64,000 nucleotides of DNA from Bacillota bacterium (lineage in GTDB: Bacteria; Bacillota; Clostridia; Acetivibrionales; DSM-1351), in assembly GCA_023391425.1 (NCBI GenBank), contig JAEWAX010000037.1:62001-126000 (forward strand). Reading direction: 5' to 3'. Under the pieces are notes generated by a model that searched no databases, was not told the origin of the DNA, and saw nothing but the letters and a program-made list of their open reading frames with translations. Below are positions 32,639-41,426 of the stretch, piece after piece; position 1 is the stretch's first letter, and every line of letters starts with the position of its first letter. Position numbers and translations under genes: made by a program.

Positions 32639-33747
32639 TTTTTTACCTCATTTTCAGTTTTTTCAGTTGTATTTTTATCAGCATTTTCTTTTCCGTATGC
32701 CTTAATAACCTTCAAAGTAATGCCCTTTCTTCTAGCAATTTGTATGCACTCATTTATGGTTTGTTGTTGATTTGCATTTAGGTTTGTTTCTGGAATAATT
32801 AATCTAAGTTCTTTTCTGTATATTTGAGATTTATCAATTGTTATTGTAGTACTTTTTCCTCCTTCAAATTCCTCAAGCTTGTCAATGTATAACAGCAATT
32901 TCTTCTTAAGATTGCTTGAATTCTGATAATATACTTCATCGATGTTGAGACTTTTTATACTTGTGGCTGTTCCATTTTCAAACATCGCTATTGTAGGAAA
33001 ATTAAATGGTAGATTTGCACCTTGCAGATTGCGGATTATCTGACCACGCTTGATATTAGTCATATTCCAGACATTTGTTCCATCATCCGTAGCTTCATCC
33101 TCTGCCTTTTTTACACCATCTACGCCTGCCCAAACACAAGCTGAGGCCATTTGAGTAATTTTAATTCCTGGAAATAGTTGTGCAAGAAAGGGAAAACTCA
33201 TTTCATAGCTAGCTACTATATTTATACTCTTACCATCCGCAAGCATTCTACTGGCCGAAAAATCTATACCCTCAAAGCCGTGCTTTAAATTTAGACTTTT
33301 TAGTCTCTTACTAACATCACTATAATAACTAACGTTAAGATTTTTCTTAACCAACACTTTAGTTATTGGTACCAGAATGACCTGAGCTCGGACATAATCT
33401 GTAGTATCTTTTCCTAGCTTTTGAACAAATGATGTTATCAAAGTATCCCCAAATATATCATTAACTTTTTGAGAATTGCTAAACTTCTCTATACTGCTTA
33501 TTACCTCATCAGCATTAGTCTCATAGTATAACAGACTATATACACTCATTTCATTACAAGCTCCTGTAATTGCATGCTGCATGATTTCATTCGTGTAATA
33601 GACTTTAATTATAAACACAAACGTCATAATTGCAATTATAAAAACTGGAAGTAAGATAGCAGCCTCGACTGTAATTGAGCCTTTGGGATTAAATTTTTCA
33701 TTTTTTACAATAGTTTTTAACCTCAGTCGTTTACAGTTAATATCCAA
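32635..33747 (-). CDS. TadE/TadG-like pseudopilin
   Basis: About 370 residues. An N-terminal prepilin-like segment KGSITVEAAILLPVFII is followed by a long membrane helix, then a large extracellular domain without recognised motifs. The G-S-I-T-V-E-A pattern is the class III (Flp-like) cleavage site, with Glu at +5. Start placed at TTG 33747, 7 bases from GAGG; the frame is open to 33762. It overlaps the end of the DUF5702 gene. TadE/G minor pilins are needed for pilus assembly or tip function. Confidence 0.85.
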   Translation of the reverse strand: MDINCKRLRLKTIVKNEKFNPKGSITVEAAILLPVFIIAIMTFVFIIKVYYTNEIMQHAITGACNEMSVYSLLYYETNADEVISSIEKFSNSQKVNDIFGDTLITSFVQKLGKDTTDYVRAQVILVPITKVLVKKNLNVSYYSDVSKRLKSLNLKHGFEGIDFSASRMLADGKSINIVASYEMSFPFLAQLFPGIKITQMASACVWAGVDGVKKAEDEATDDGTNVWNMTNIKRGQIIRNLQGANLPFNFPTIAMFENGTATSIKSLNIDEVYYQNSSNLKKKLLLYIDKLEEFEGGKSTTITIDKSQIYRKELRLIIPETNLNANQQQTINECIQIARRKGITLKVIKAYGKENADKNTTEKTENEVKK

Positions 33748-35881
33748 CACACATATCCTCACTTATATATGATCTTGTAATATTTTTTCTTGTCTGTACC
33801 GAAAATATTGGGAATGAGATAAACATATTTTTCATCGACACCATTGTGTTTGACTTTAATAAAACCTTACTATCCTCTAATAAGAACCCCTGGCGAGATA
33901 CTCCAACATTTAGCTGTACTAAATCCTGTATTCTAGCTAACTTTTTATCATTATCCATCATGACTAGAAATATTTTTAGATAGTCTTGATAGCTTAGATA
34001 CAGAAGGCTATTCTCACCACTTGTAGCTTTCTTTTTGTCAATGGCACCAGAAATGTCGGTTTTCCATTGGGTTTTTGTCTTGAACAAAGGGATTTTTTCG
34101 CCTTTAGTTAACTGTTCTAAATCATACAACGATTCAGCCATAGCCCAAGAAAATACTAGCATAGTCTGAATTAATGGCGTCGTTAATCCTGCACTCCATG
34201 CGCTTAGTGTAGCAGCAAGACTAGTTATTCTGGCCATTTTAGATGCATCTGTGTAGATATGTAGAACATTTGATATTAACCTGATTCCTAAAATTTCTGA
34301 TTTAATTAATAAAGAATTAGTAGCTTCATTTTTATTTCCATTAATAATATACTCTACCTCAAAGTTTGAAAAGTAGGCATCCCTTTTTGTTTTATCTTCT
34401 GATCTTAAATTAAATGCTTTACTGCTGTCATCACCTTTTAGAAGCGGAACATCATGTTTAAATATCCCCATTATATATTCATTAACATATAATTCTTCTG
34501 TAACTTTAGCTGCCATTTGTTCAAATATACTTTCCTTGGAGGCTAATTCCTCCAAACTACTATTTGCATAGCTCTCATTATCGAAATTCATATTATCCCA
34601 ATTTTGTACTTCATCATCTTCTTCAATATTTGCTTTCCTTGAAGGTAACTGCTTCAACAAGCTACTATCAATAGTTTTTGACTCGCCTTTTTTGTTAAAT
34701 ACCTCTTTTAATTCTTGCTCAACCTTACCCCTATTATCCTCATCATATGATTCAGCTGGTTGAACTTTGTTAAATGTATAATTGATACACGATTCTGACA
34801 TTCTATCAAGTTCTGATATAAATCCATCATCACTCCCATTAGCTTTAGATGAAATCCTATCACACATTGCAATATTTCTTTTAAAACTGCCTATAATGTC
34901 AGACGAATTATCCTCACCTATTATCTTTTGCATATTTAACAAGTCATCTTCATATGATTTTTGTAATTCCTTTAATCCTTCCTGGTTATCTTGTGTGTAT
35001 TGTAGTTCCTCTTTTATGTGATTTAATAAATCACCTTTTTTAGAAGTAATATTATTAGCATTCTCAATTGCTCCAGAATTTAGAACTTTGTATTCGTTTA
35101 TGCTATTAATAATATTGCTCTTTATCTCTTGTTTTGTGCGGCTAATATAACTTAATTCATCTTGAGCACTTCGAATATCCTTTGCTATTTCTCTTCTTAT
35201 TTCTTGACTTTCCTCATCAGAATATTGGCTTCGTAGCATATATAGTCTTTCTCTACACTCCTCATAATAGTATTTTTGATTTAAAAAGTCTTCTTTTAAA
35301 CTTGTTACTATTGAAGTTATACCTGATTCATTTATCTTCTTTACCTTATCTTCAAGCGACAACTGTAAATTTCCAACTACACTTGCTTGCTTATCTGTTT
35401 CCATTTTTCTTTTATATGTTTTTGATCCACTTGAGATATTTTTTATGCCATCAATCTTGGTTATCAAATCAGAAGCTATCTCATATGGAGCACGATACTT
35501 CATAAACTCCATTATTTGTTTTTCAAATATATCTCTATTTTCTAAATTATAGGGCTGCTCAATATTTATCTTTTCAATTTTAAAATCATATAAAAAATTT
35601 TGATTTTCAGTGATATTTAGATTTTCTGAAAAATATTGCTCATAGCTTTCTATCATTGTATCTTGGTCAAGATATGCGCCAAAAAGCCCATATTCATCTT
35701 TTAGTTCATTATTGTAGCTAGCAAGCAAAGATGTAAGAGCGGTTTTGTTTGCTCTCTGTACCTGAGAATGTGCTAAGCTAATTCTTGCTGCATCTGAAAA
35801 TGTACCTACAACAAGGAAAACCGCCGAAAGTACAATACTTATGAAAACAGTTATTGCACCCTTACTATTTTCTACTTTCAA
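33737..35881 (-). CDS. DUF5702-type Tad-associated surface protein
   Basis: A protein of 714 residues with an N-terminal membrane helix (GAITVFISIVLSAVFLVVG) preceded by a prepilin-like SKGAITV site. FSDAARISLAHSQVQRANKTALTSLLASYN follows in pieces, as in DUF5702 proteins. The middle (about 150-340) is strongly helical and coiled-coil-like. TTG 35881 is the likely start (GGTGGGG 6 bases before); GTG 35893 is also open. Such proteins accompany Tad loci of Clostridia and are probably minor pilins or pilus-base components. The exact role is unknown. Confidence 0.8.
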   Translation of the reverse strand: MKVENSKGAITVFISIVLSAVFLVVGTFSDAARISLAHSQVQRANKTALTSLLASYNNELKDEYGLFGAYLDQDTMIESYEQYFSENLNITENQNFLYDFKIEKINIEQPYNLENRDIFEKQIMEFMKYRAPYEIASDLITKIDGIKNISSGSKTYKRKMETDKQASVVGNLQLSLEDKVKKINESGITSIVTSLKEDFLNQKYYYEECRERLYMLRSQYSDEESQEIRREIAKDIRSAQDELSYISRTKQEIKSNIINSINEYKVLNSGAIENANNITSKKGDLLNHIKEELQYTQDNQEGLKELQKSYEDDLLNMQKIIGEDNSSDIIGSFKRNIAMCDRISSKANGSDDGFISELDRMSESCINYTFNKVQPAESYDEDNRGKVEQELKEVFNKKGESKTIDSSLLKQLPSRKANIEEDDEVQNWDNMNFDNESYANSSLEELASKESIFEQMAAKVTEELYVNEYIMGIFKHDVPLLKGDDSSKAFNLRSEDKTKRDAYFSNFEVEYIINGNKNEATNSLLIKSEILGIRLISNVLHIYTDASKMARITSLAATLSAWSAGLTTPLIQTMLVFSWAMAESLYDLEQLTKGEKIPLFKTKTQWKTDISGAIDKKKATSGENSLLYLSYQDYLKIFLVMMDNDKKLARIQDLVQLNVGVSRQGFLLEDSKVLLKSNTMVSMKNMFISFPIFSVQTRKNITRSYISEDMCVGY

Positions 35882-35909
35882 ATTGCACCCCACCCTTTTG
35901 GAATATAAA

Positions 35910-35966
35910 GATAAGTAGATTTCTTTGATTCATGGGGAAGCATTTTGCTCCCACTGTTTCAGATAC
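35910..35966 (-). repeat. Conserved leader hairpin motif, copy 2
   Basis: In the 77-bp gap between the tadE-like and DUF5702 genes is a hairpin (TGGGAGCA/TGCTTCCCCA) with the same flanks as the motif 5' of the c-di-AMP riboswitch at 6037-6090. Shared flanks include CAG before the stem and TGAATC-AAGAAAT after it. Confidence 0.5.
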
Positions 35967-35969
35967 TCT

Positions 35970-36590
35970 TTAATTCTTTTTTAACAGCTTATCTAAAACA
36001 TCATTTACCTTTGAATCTTTACCAATCCATTTATTATCACTATTTAAAATACAGTTTTTAATATCAATTACAATATCCAGATTTCTTACAAATTCAGCAT
36101 TATCGTCCAAAGGAGAAGTTGCTTCTGCTTTTAAGTTTAATGTAGGAGATACACCAAATATCCTAAATAGACTTCCTATTGGAAGAGGGTATTGCTCTTG
36201 AATACTGATATCAAGTTGTTTCAACAAAAATTTGTACGAAGTACTATTATCAGAATAATTGGTCGAGTCTAAAATTGACTTATCAAGCTTTTTACCAATA
36301 TAGCTATTTAGCTTGCTTTTCTTGCCTTCTGAATCAGTATCTATTATCCTCCAATAAAGATTGAAATCCGATTTTGAAGTGTACTCAGTACCATATTGAT
36401 TAACATAATGGTACGCTCCTACATTTGCAGCTTGATCTGCAACACTTTGAATAAGGGCATATTGATACATAATTATGAAAAGATACACTAATGCAGCAAC
36501 TAGAAGAAATACAACAGAGAAAATTATTGAAGCTTCTACAGTAAAGCTGCCTTTTGCAGGTTTATACAATTTTTTATTAGTTTCAAGCAT
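35970..36590 (-). CDS. TadE-family pseudopilin
   Basis: 206 residues. An N-terminal KGSFTVEASIIFSVVFLLVAALVY in prepilin style (class III cleavage, Glu +5) is followed by QYALIQSVADQAANVGAYHY, typical of TadE-like proteins. The rest is an extracellular domain. GGAGG lies before the ATG at 36590. It follows the pilin gene after a 100-bp gap that holds a long perfect hairpin. Confidence 0.87.
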   Translation of the reverse strand: MLETNKKLYKPAKGSFTVEASIIFSVVFLLVAALVYLFIIMYQYALIQSVADQAANVGAYHYVNQYGTEYTSKSDFNLYWRIIDTDSEGKKSKLNSYIGKKLDKSILDSTNYSDNSTSYKFLLKQLDISIQEQYPLPIGSLFRIFGVSPTLNLKAEATSPLDDNAEFVRNLDIVIDIKNCILNSDNKWIGKDSKVNDVLDKLLKKN

Positions 36591-36622
36591 TATTCCTCCA
36601 TGAGCCGCATAAATAGCGATTG

Positions 36623-36680
36623 GATAAACAGATTTCTTTAATTGAGTGTAATTTTCCTGTATTAAAGAAATCTGTTTACC
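36623..36680 (-). other. Long hairpin between pilin gene and tadE
   Basis: A perfect 17-bp inverted repeat has arms AAACAGATTTCTTTAAT and ATTAAAGAAATCTGTTT (about 36627-36643 and 36660-36676). There is no T run. It sits 3' of the pilin gene, where a stabilising or processing hairpin would let pilin mRNA accumulate above the downstream genes. Confidence 0.7.
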
Positions 36681-36692
36681 CTAACTTTGTTT

Positions 36693-36902
36693 TTAGCCCT
36701 TTAATTTGCTTTCATTTCCATCAGCATTATTTTCAAGCTGGCTTGCGTCTGGAAAAAGGTTATCGATTATGCTATTTACGAATTTTATTAGCTGGTTTCT
36801 AAATAGCAAAGCCACTCCAACAAGAACAGCAATTATAATAATTACCTCAACCGTTCCCATACCATCCTCTTCTGTAATAAATCTTTTTAGTGTTGAAAAC
36901 AT
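36693..36902 (-). CDS. Flp1-family type IVb pilin
   Basis: Major pilin of the Tad system: 69 residues from ATG 36902, which has an ideal GGAGG site (the frame is open to 36935). The short basic leader MFSTLKRFITEEDG is followed by the cleavage region GMGTVEV, with Glu at the required position, then a 20-residue hydrophobic helix and a short polar tail (DASQLENNADGNESKLKG). It is flanked on both sides by hairpin elements, which fits high and differential expression relative to the rest of the operon. Confidence 0.88.
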   Translation of the reverse strand: MFSTLKRFITEEDGMGTVEVIIIIAVLVGVALLFRNQLIKFVNSIIDNLFPDASQLENNADGNESKLKG

Positions 36903-36959
36903 ATTATTCCTCCTTCTATTTATAATTTTTATCATAAGTGTGTTACTTTCCCAAAAGAC

Positions 36960-37188
36960 TATAGTTCAGAAGACTTTACCTGAACTAAGTCTTCTTTATC
37001 TTCGCGGAGCTACTAAGCTCCTGCTCTTCTAGCACGAGCTAATTATCTCCAAGCACGAAATAAGGGCGATAAAGAAAACTTATCTTGTGCCGAGCCATAG
37101 GCGAAGACAGAATCTTAGTTGAACTTATACTTGTAAAGTGCTAGAGTTCAGAACACTTCATCTGAACTAAGTCTTCTTTATATTCCCT
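36960..37188. repeat. Modular hairpin repeat element, pilus copy
   Basis: Module X (GTTCAGAAGACTT, a short spacer, CTGAACTAAGTCTTC) occurs at about 36965-37010 and again at about 37146-37177. Between them lies module Y (about 37060-37121, starting AATAAGGGCGATAAAG and holding TTGTGCCGAGCC). Both modules recur at 54249-54455. Module X can fold in two exclusive ways: the GTTCAG/CTGAAC arms or the AGAAGACTT/AAGTCTTCT arms. It fills the gap between tadC and the pilin gene and overlaps the tadC end. Confidence 0.8.
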
Positions 37189-38059
37189 GCATTGATATAA
37201 TTGCAGGTGTTACAACTATAATAATTATTGCAAAAAACATTATCATCATGGGAAAAAGCAGCTTTGTTGAAGCTTCTTCTCCAAGCCTTTTAATTGCATT
37301 TTTTCGCATTTCCCAGCATTCATTTGACTGCAGCCTCAATGATAAAACAAGATTGTTTCCACCCCTTTTCGTATTTTGCACAATGGATGACATAAGCCTC
37401 GATATCTCAGGTGTTTTAACCCTCTTTGCAAATTGGCTAAATGCTTCTGCTTCATTTTTACCTGATTTTATTTCTATAACAGTTTTGTTTACCTCAGCAT
37501 AAAAATCTCCTTCTTTATCACAATCAACTGAAATTTTCTCCCAAGCTTTAGACATTGTTAGTCCTGCATTTAGCAATAAAGTAAGTTTATTTATAAAATC
37601 AGGGAATTCCATTTGTATCTCTAACCTTCTTTTTTTCACCTTATTATTAAGCTTTATATCATCTGATATCACTAATACTCCAAAAATAATAAGTACATAT
37701 AAAAGAAACACACCTTGAAATTGTGTTAGTATTCCCACCAAGAGTTCACAAATTATACAAAGTAACATAAGAACAATTTTATTTGCATGAAATATTCTGA
37801 TATAGAATGCAGAGTATTCCTGCCCATATACTTCACTGATACTATTAAGAATTCGTCTATCATAATTTGTATTAAATGAATAACTGTACCTATCTAATAC
37901 ATACAATCCAAAAGGCAGAAGCCCCTTTAGTATGAAATCTTTCTGATTTAGTGCTTGGGTACAATTTGAATAGTAAGTATTATTTTTGAAAAGAACTCCA
38001 CAAAAAATAGCTGTTAATGTAATTAATGCGATTATTGTAAACAACTTAATAATAAACAT
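37178..38059 (-). CDS. tadC: Type II secretion F-like platform protein TadC
   Basis: 293 residues with membrane segments near both ends and two in the middle, plus the cytoplasmic T2SSF domain (NKLTLLLNAGLTMSKAWEKI, then SRLMSSIVQNTKRGG). It is an inner-membrane platform protein of the Tad pilus that pairs with TadB and the TadA ATPase. GAGG lies before the ATG; the gap from tadB is 6 bp. Confidence 0.88.
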   Translation of the reverse strand: MFIIKLFTIIALITLTAIFCGVLFKNNTYYSNCTQALNQKDFILKGLLPFGLYVLDRYSYSFNTNYDRRILNSISEVYGQEYSAFYIRIFHANKIVLMLLCIICELLVGILTQFQGVFLLYVLIIFGVLVISDDIKLNNKVKKRRLEIQMEFPDFINKLTLLLNAGLTMSKAWEKISVDCDKEGDFYAEVNKTVIEIKSGKNEAEAFSQFAKRVKTPEISRLMSSIVQNTKRGGNNLVLSLRLQSNECWEMRKNAIKRLGEEASTKLLFPMMIMFFAIIIIVVTPAIISMQGI

Positions 38060-38065
38060 ATATCC

Positions 38066-38809
38066 TCACATTTTAATATTCATAATTTTATTTGAAATTA
38101 GAAATGCTGCAATAAGCAAAAGTAAACAAACCGTCATAGCTAATCTTCCTTGAGATGTATTAAAAACAGGCTCTATATATTCTGCTGCAGTCACTGATAG
38201 AACAAAAACCATGCCTATTGGCATAATGTTTAGAATCTTCTGCTCAAATTTCCTCGATGATAGCAGAGTCTCAATTTCCTGCTTCATCTCAATTTTGTCA
38301 CTAATTATTCCAGCTGAGTTTTTAATTGCCTCTATGAGATTTCCACCTGTTCTTTTGCAAATAATTATTACATCAGAAAAATTCTTAATATCATCCAGCT
38401 TAGATCGTTTTGCGAAATCACTAATTGCCTCTTCAACTGTAATATTATAGGATAGTTTATGAATTATTATTTTCGTTTCTTTAATAATATAAGCTTCATC
38501 ACTAGGATATAGCACAAGTAAATCTTCTAACGCACTTTCAAATGCATTTTCTAGAGCTCTCCCTGCACTAAGTGATGATGATAATGATATTAATAAATCT
38601 TTGAACTGTAAATTCAGCTCATTCCTACGCTTAATAATTATTTTACCTCGCTTGTATTTCAAATACAAAATTCCAAATGGGGATAGTATCGAAGCAAATA
38701 AAATACTTCTATAGAATAAATACGAAACTGTGAAAATAAATGCAGCTGCTATTAAAGAATAGAAAATCTTCATTTTAATTGGAATAACGTATACATCATA
38801 ATCTATCAA
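38066..38809 (-). CDS. tadB: Type II secretion F-like platform protein TadB
   Basis: 247 residues with two N-terminal and two C-terminal membrane segments flanking a T2SSF domain (LSSSLSAGRALENAFESAL, FSDVIIICKRTGGNLIEAI). It lacks the long N-terminal extension of Gram-negative TadB. The start is TTG at 38809 with GGAG 9 bases before. It forms the membrane platform together with TadC. Confidence 0.88.
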   Translation of the reverse strand: MIDYDVYVIPIKMKIFYSLIAAAFIFTVSYLFYRSILFASILSPFGILYLKYKRGKIIIKRRNELNLQFKDLLISLSSSLSAGRALENAFESALEDLLVLYPSDEAYIIKETKIIIHKLSYNITVEEAISDFAKRSKLDDIKNFSDVIIICKRTGGNLIEAIKNSAGIISDKIEMKQEIETLLSSRKFEQKILNIMPIGMVFVLSVTAAEYIEPVFNTSQGRLAMTVCLLLLIAAFLISNKIMNIKM

Positions 38810-38880
38810 AGCGCACCACTCCTATTTTTCATCATGTATAAACCCTTTACAAAATAATTAAGTATCTAATTCGTGATTAT

Positions 38881-40116
38881 TTATATTTCAACATTTAATC
38901 CTGAATTTATTAACTTATATTTGTTGAATAATGGATTTGTAGTTCTTATTAAATGGCCTACTACAGGGTCAGATGGCTTTGAATCTTTTTGAAAGCTTTC
39001 CTCAAAAACATATAGTGGATTGAGTTTTATTTGATTATTTTCCAAACCTAGGACTTCTGATATCTCCATCGTCCTTCTGGATTTATCTCTTAGTCTTGAC
39101 AGAAATATAATTATATCAATTGCAGACGCTATTTGTTTTCTAACTGCTTCAATTGGTAATGCTGATGAGCTTAATATCATCGTCTCAATTCTTGATAACA
39201 TATCTTCTGTGGAATTAGCATGTCCTGTCGAAAGTGATCCATCATGCCCTGTGTTCATTGCTTGAAGCATATCTATAGCCTCTGCACCTCTCACTTCGCC
39301 CACAATTATTCTTTCCGGCCTCATTCTAAGTGACGTTTTTATGAGATCCCTTATTGTAATCTCACCCCTACCCTCTAGGTTTGCATTTCTAGTTTCAAGT
39401 CTAACTAAATTTGGGATATTTAATATTTGAAGCTCTGCCGAATCTTCTATTGTAATAATTCTTTCGTCATTTGGGATAAAGTTTGACAGTGCATTAAGAA
39501 AAGTCGTTTTACCGCTTCCGGTTCCACCAGCTATAAATATATTATACTTTGCAATAACTAACATTTTTAAAGCAGTTGCAGCCTCAGAAGTTAGTGATCC
39601 AAGTTCAATAAGCTTTTCAATATCAATTGGCTTTTCCGGAAACTTTCTGATGGTAACAATTGGGCCATTTAAAGCAATTGGTGGCAGAACGACATTAATT
39701 CTCGAACCATCTCTGAGCCTGGCATCAACAATTGGAGTGGATTCATTGACTGTTCTGTTTACATTAGTCACCATTACTTGAATAATATCCTCTAATTTTT
39801 GTGAGGATTCAAACTTCAATTCAAACTTAGTGCTTTTACCATTCTTCTCGATAAAAATATTGTTAGGGCCATTTATCATTATTTCCGTCACTTTGGGATC
39901 ATCTAGAATAGGTTGTAATATGTCCAATCTACGAAGTGAATTAAAGACAGATTCGATAATTTCTCTTTTCTCACATGATTTTAGTAGTAATTGCTTAGAT
40001 TTCTCAAATACCGATTTAGCTATTACTTCATTTATTTCCTCATCTGAGAAATCCCGTTTTAAGTCAATTTTTTCACTAACCGACTTTTTTATTTCAGTAA
40101 TAAGTTCTTGCTTCAA
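38881..40116 (-). CDS. tadA: CpaF/TadA-family pilus assembly ATPase
   Basis: A 411-residue secretion ATPase. Walker A is FIAGGTGSGKTTFLN, the Asp box region is ITIEDSAELQI, Walker B lies around RPERIIVGEVRGAEA, and the His box is SLSTGHANSTEDML. An N-terminal helical domain (about 1-70) is typical of CpaF. It powers both assembly and retraction in Tad systems. The start is TTG at 40116 behind GGAGG. Confidence 0.93.
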   Translation of the reverse strand: MKQELITEIKKSVSEKIDLKRDFSDEEINEVIAKSVFEKSKQLLLKSCEKREIIESVFNSLRRLDILQPILDDPKVTEIMINGPNNIFIEKNGKSTKFELKFESSQKLEDIIQVMVTNVNRTVNESTPIVDARLRDGSRINVVLPPIALNGPIVTIRKFPEKPIDIEKLIELGSLTSEAATALKMLVIAKYNIFIAGGTGSGKTTFLNALSNFIPNDERIITIEDSAELQILNIPNLVRLETRNANLEGRGEITIRDLIKTSLRMRPERIIVGEVRGAEAIDMLQAMNTGHDGSLSTGHANSTEDMLSRIETMILSSSALPIEAVRKQIASAIDIIIFLSRLRDKSRRTMEISEVLGLENNQIKLNPLYVFEESFQKDSKPSDPVVGHLIRTTNPLFNKYKLINSGLNVEI

Positions 40117-40145
40117 TTTTTACCTCCAAAATAAGCATATATCAA

Positions 40146-41243
40146 CTATACCAAATATCTTTTTGCGATATCTTTTAAAGCATTATTTATCAATTCAGGC
40201 CCTCCATTGGGTTTGATAAGACTTCTTACAGAATTGAAATTTTGATCGAAGGGTATTTTTGATAGGATTTCTATCTTTAGGGGGGAATTTATAGATTGGA
40301 GGGCCTGTTTAGATACTTTGTTTGCTACATATAAGAATTTATGCGCTAAAAAAGTATTTTGATCAAATCCATTTGATAACATATCAATATTATCCATGAA
40401 TATTTTTGTTTTATGTAAACATATTTCCTCATAAGTAAAAACATATAGTATTTCATCAGCTACTTCAAATAGTGAAATGGTTTTTTCGTTTAGCTGAGAA
40501 TCCATATCTATTACTATAAGATCATATAGTCCGCACTCTTTGATACTATCAACAATAAGCTTAACATCTTGAGGTAGTATATCATTTATATCAAATGCGT
40601 TATTTACATCCTTAAAATAATGCACATTTGAAGTAGTGTCCTTACAACTCATTGTTGAAATCTTTGATATTAAGTTTTTGTCCCCCTCTTTTGCATAATA
40701 AATAATATCAGAGGCGGAGTATTCCATATTGTTTGAAAAAAAAATGCTTGTTGATTGAAACTGTTCGAGGTTTAAATAGAACACAGAGAGACCAGAATAG
40801 GAGCAAATCGTACTAATTCCCAATGCTACTGAAGTTTTCCCTACATTACCTGCTGCCGAATAAAGTGCTACTGTTTTAGTGATTTTTTCTCTTGACTGTG
40901 TAATAATGTTCCCAGCTTTTGTGAAGACATTAATAATTTCTCCCGCTATTATATTAACATCCTTATACTTATAAATTGAGGAAACACCTGATAAACCAAC
41001 GCTACTCGTTCCTGTAGTTAAAATAATTAGGTTTTGTTTGAAATGCTTACAGACTTGATTATAGAACTTCTCACACATTAGAACTATATCTGGATCTATT
41101 TTTTTTATCCATTCTTCGATTTTATATGCATTATTATAATAATTTACCAGTAAAATTTCTGAATAATTATGAGTTAGATAATTACATAAATTAGATGAAT
41201 ACTCATCGTCATCATCAAGGATTAACAATTTTATGAGGGCCAT
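40146..41243 (-). CDS. CpaE/TadZ-like ParA-family ATPase with receiver-like domain
   Basis: 365 residues. An N-terminal receiver-like domain (about 1-115; LLILDDDDEYS) lacks a clear phospho-acceptor in the expected strand. It is followed by a MinD/ParA-type ATPase domain (about 125-360) with a deviant P-loop AAGNVGKTS instead of KGGxGKT, and DLIVIDMDSQL. TadZ/CpaE proteins place the pilus machinery at its site in the cell. The start ATG 41243 has GGAG 8 bases upstream; the frame is open to 41288. It is the first gene of the Tad operon. Confidence 0.87.
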   Translation of the reverse strand: MALIKLLILDDDDEYSSNLCNYLTHNYSEILLVNYYNNAYKIEEWIKKIDPDIVLMCEKFYNQVCKHFKQNLIILTTGTSSVGLSGVSSIYKYKDVNIIAGEIINVFTKAGNIITQSREKITKTVALYSAAGNVGKTSVALGISTICSYSGLSVFYLNLEQFQSTSIFFSNNMEYSASDIIYYAKEGDKNLISKISTMSCKDTTSNVHYFKDVNNAFDINDILPQDVKLIVDSIKECGLYDLIVIDMDSQLNEKTISLFEVADEILYVFTYEEICLHKTKIFMDNIDMLSNGFDQNTFLAHKFLYVANKVSKQALQSINSPLKIEILSKIPFDQNFNSVRSLIKPNGGPELINNALKDIAKRYLV

Positions 41244-41344
41244 TGCTTTTCTCCAGTTCTTTTGTATATTAAAATTAAGTAAAAACAACTTACTTAGCGA
41301 TTAATGGAATTTTCAGAGAAAAATAGAATTTAATAACTAATCCC

Positions 41345-41372
41345 ATTATATTACATATTATCGATTTGTCAA
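41345..41372 (-). promoter_or_regulatory. Sigma-A promoter of the Tad operon
   Basis: On the minus strand: TTGACA (41372-41367), 16 bases, TATAAT (41350-41345). It lies about 100 bp before the first tad gene. Confidence 0.85.
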
Positions 41373-41386
41373 TACATTTTATGTAT
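41372..41386. promoter_or_regulatory. Palindrome beside the Tad promoter
   Basis: ATACAT-TTT-ATGTAT directly adjoins the -35 box on its upstream side, a suitable place for an activator or repressor. The binding protein is unknown. Confidence 0.5.
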
Positions 41387-41426
41387 TTTTTTGAAAATTT
41401 TTACATTTTTCTAATTTATGTTTTAT

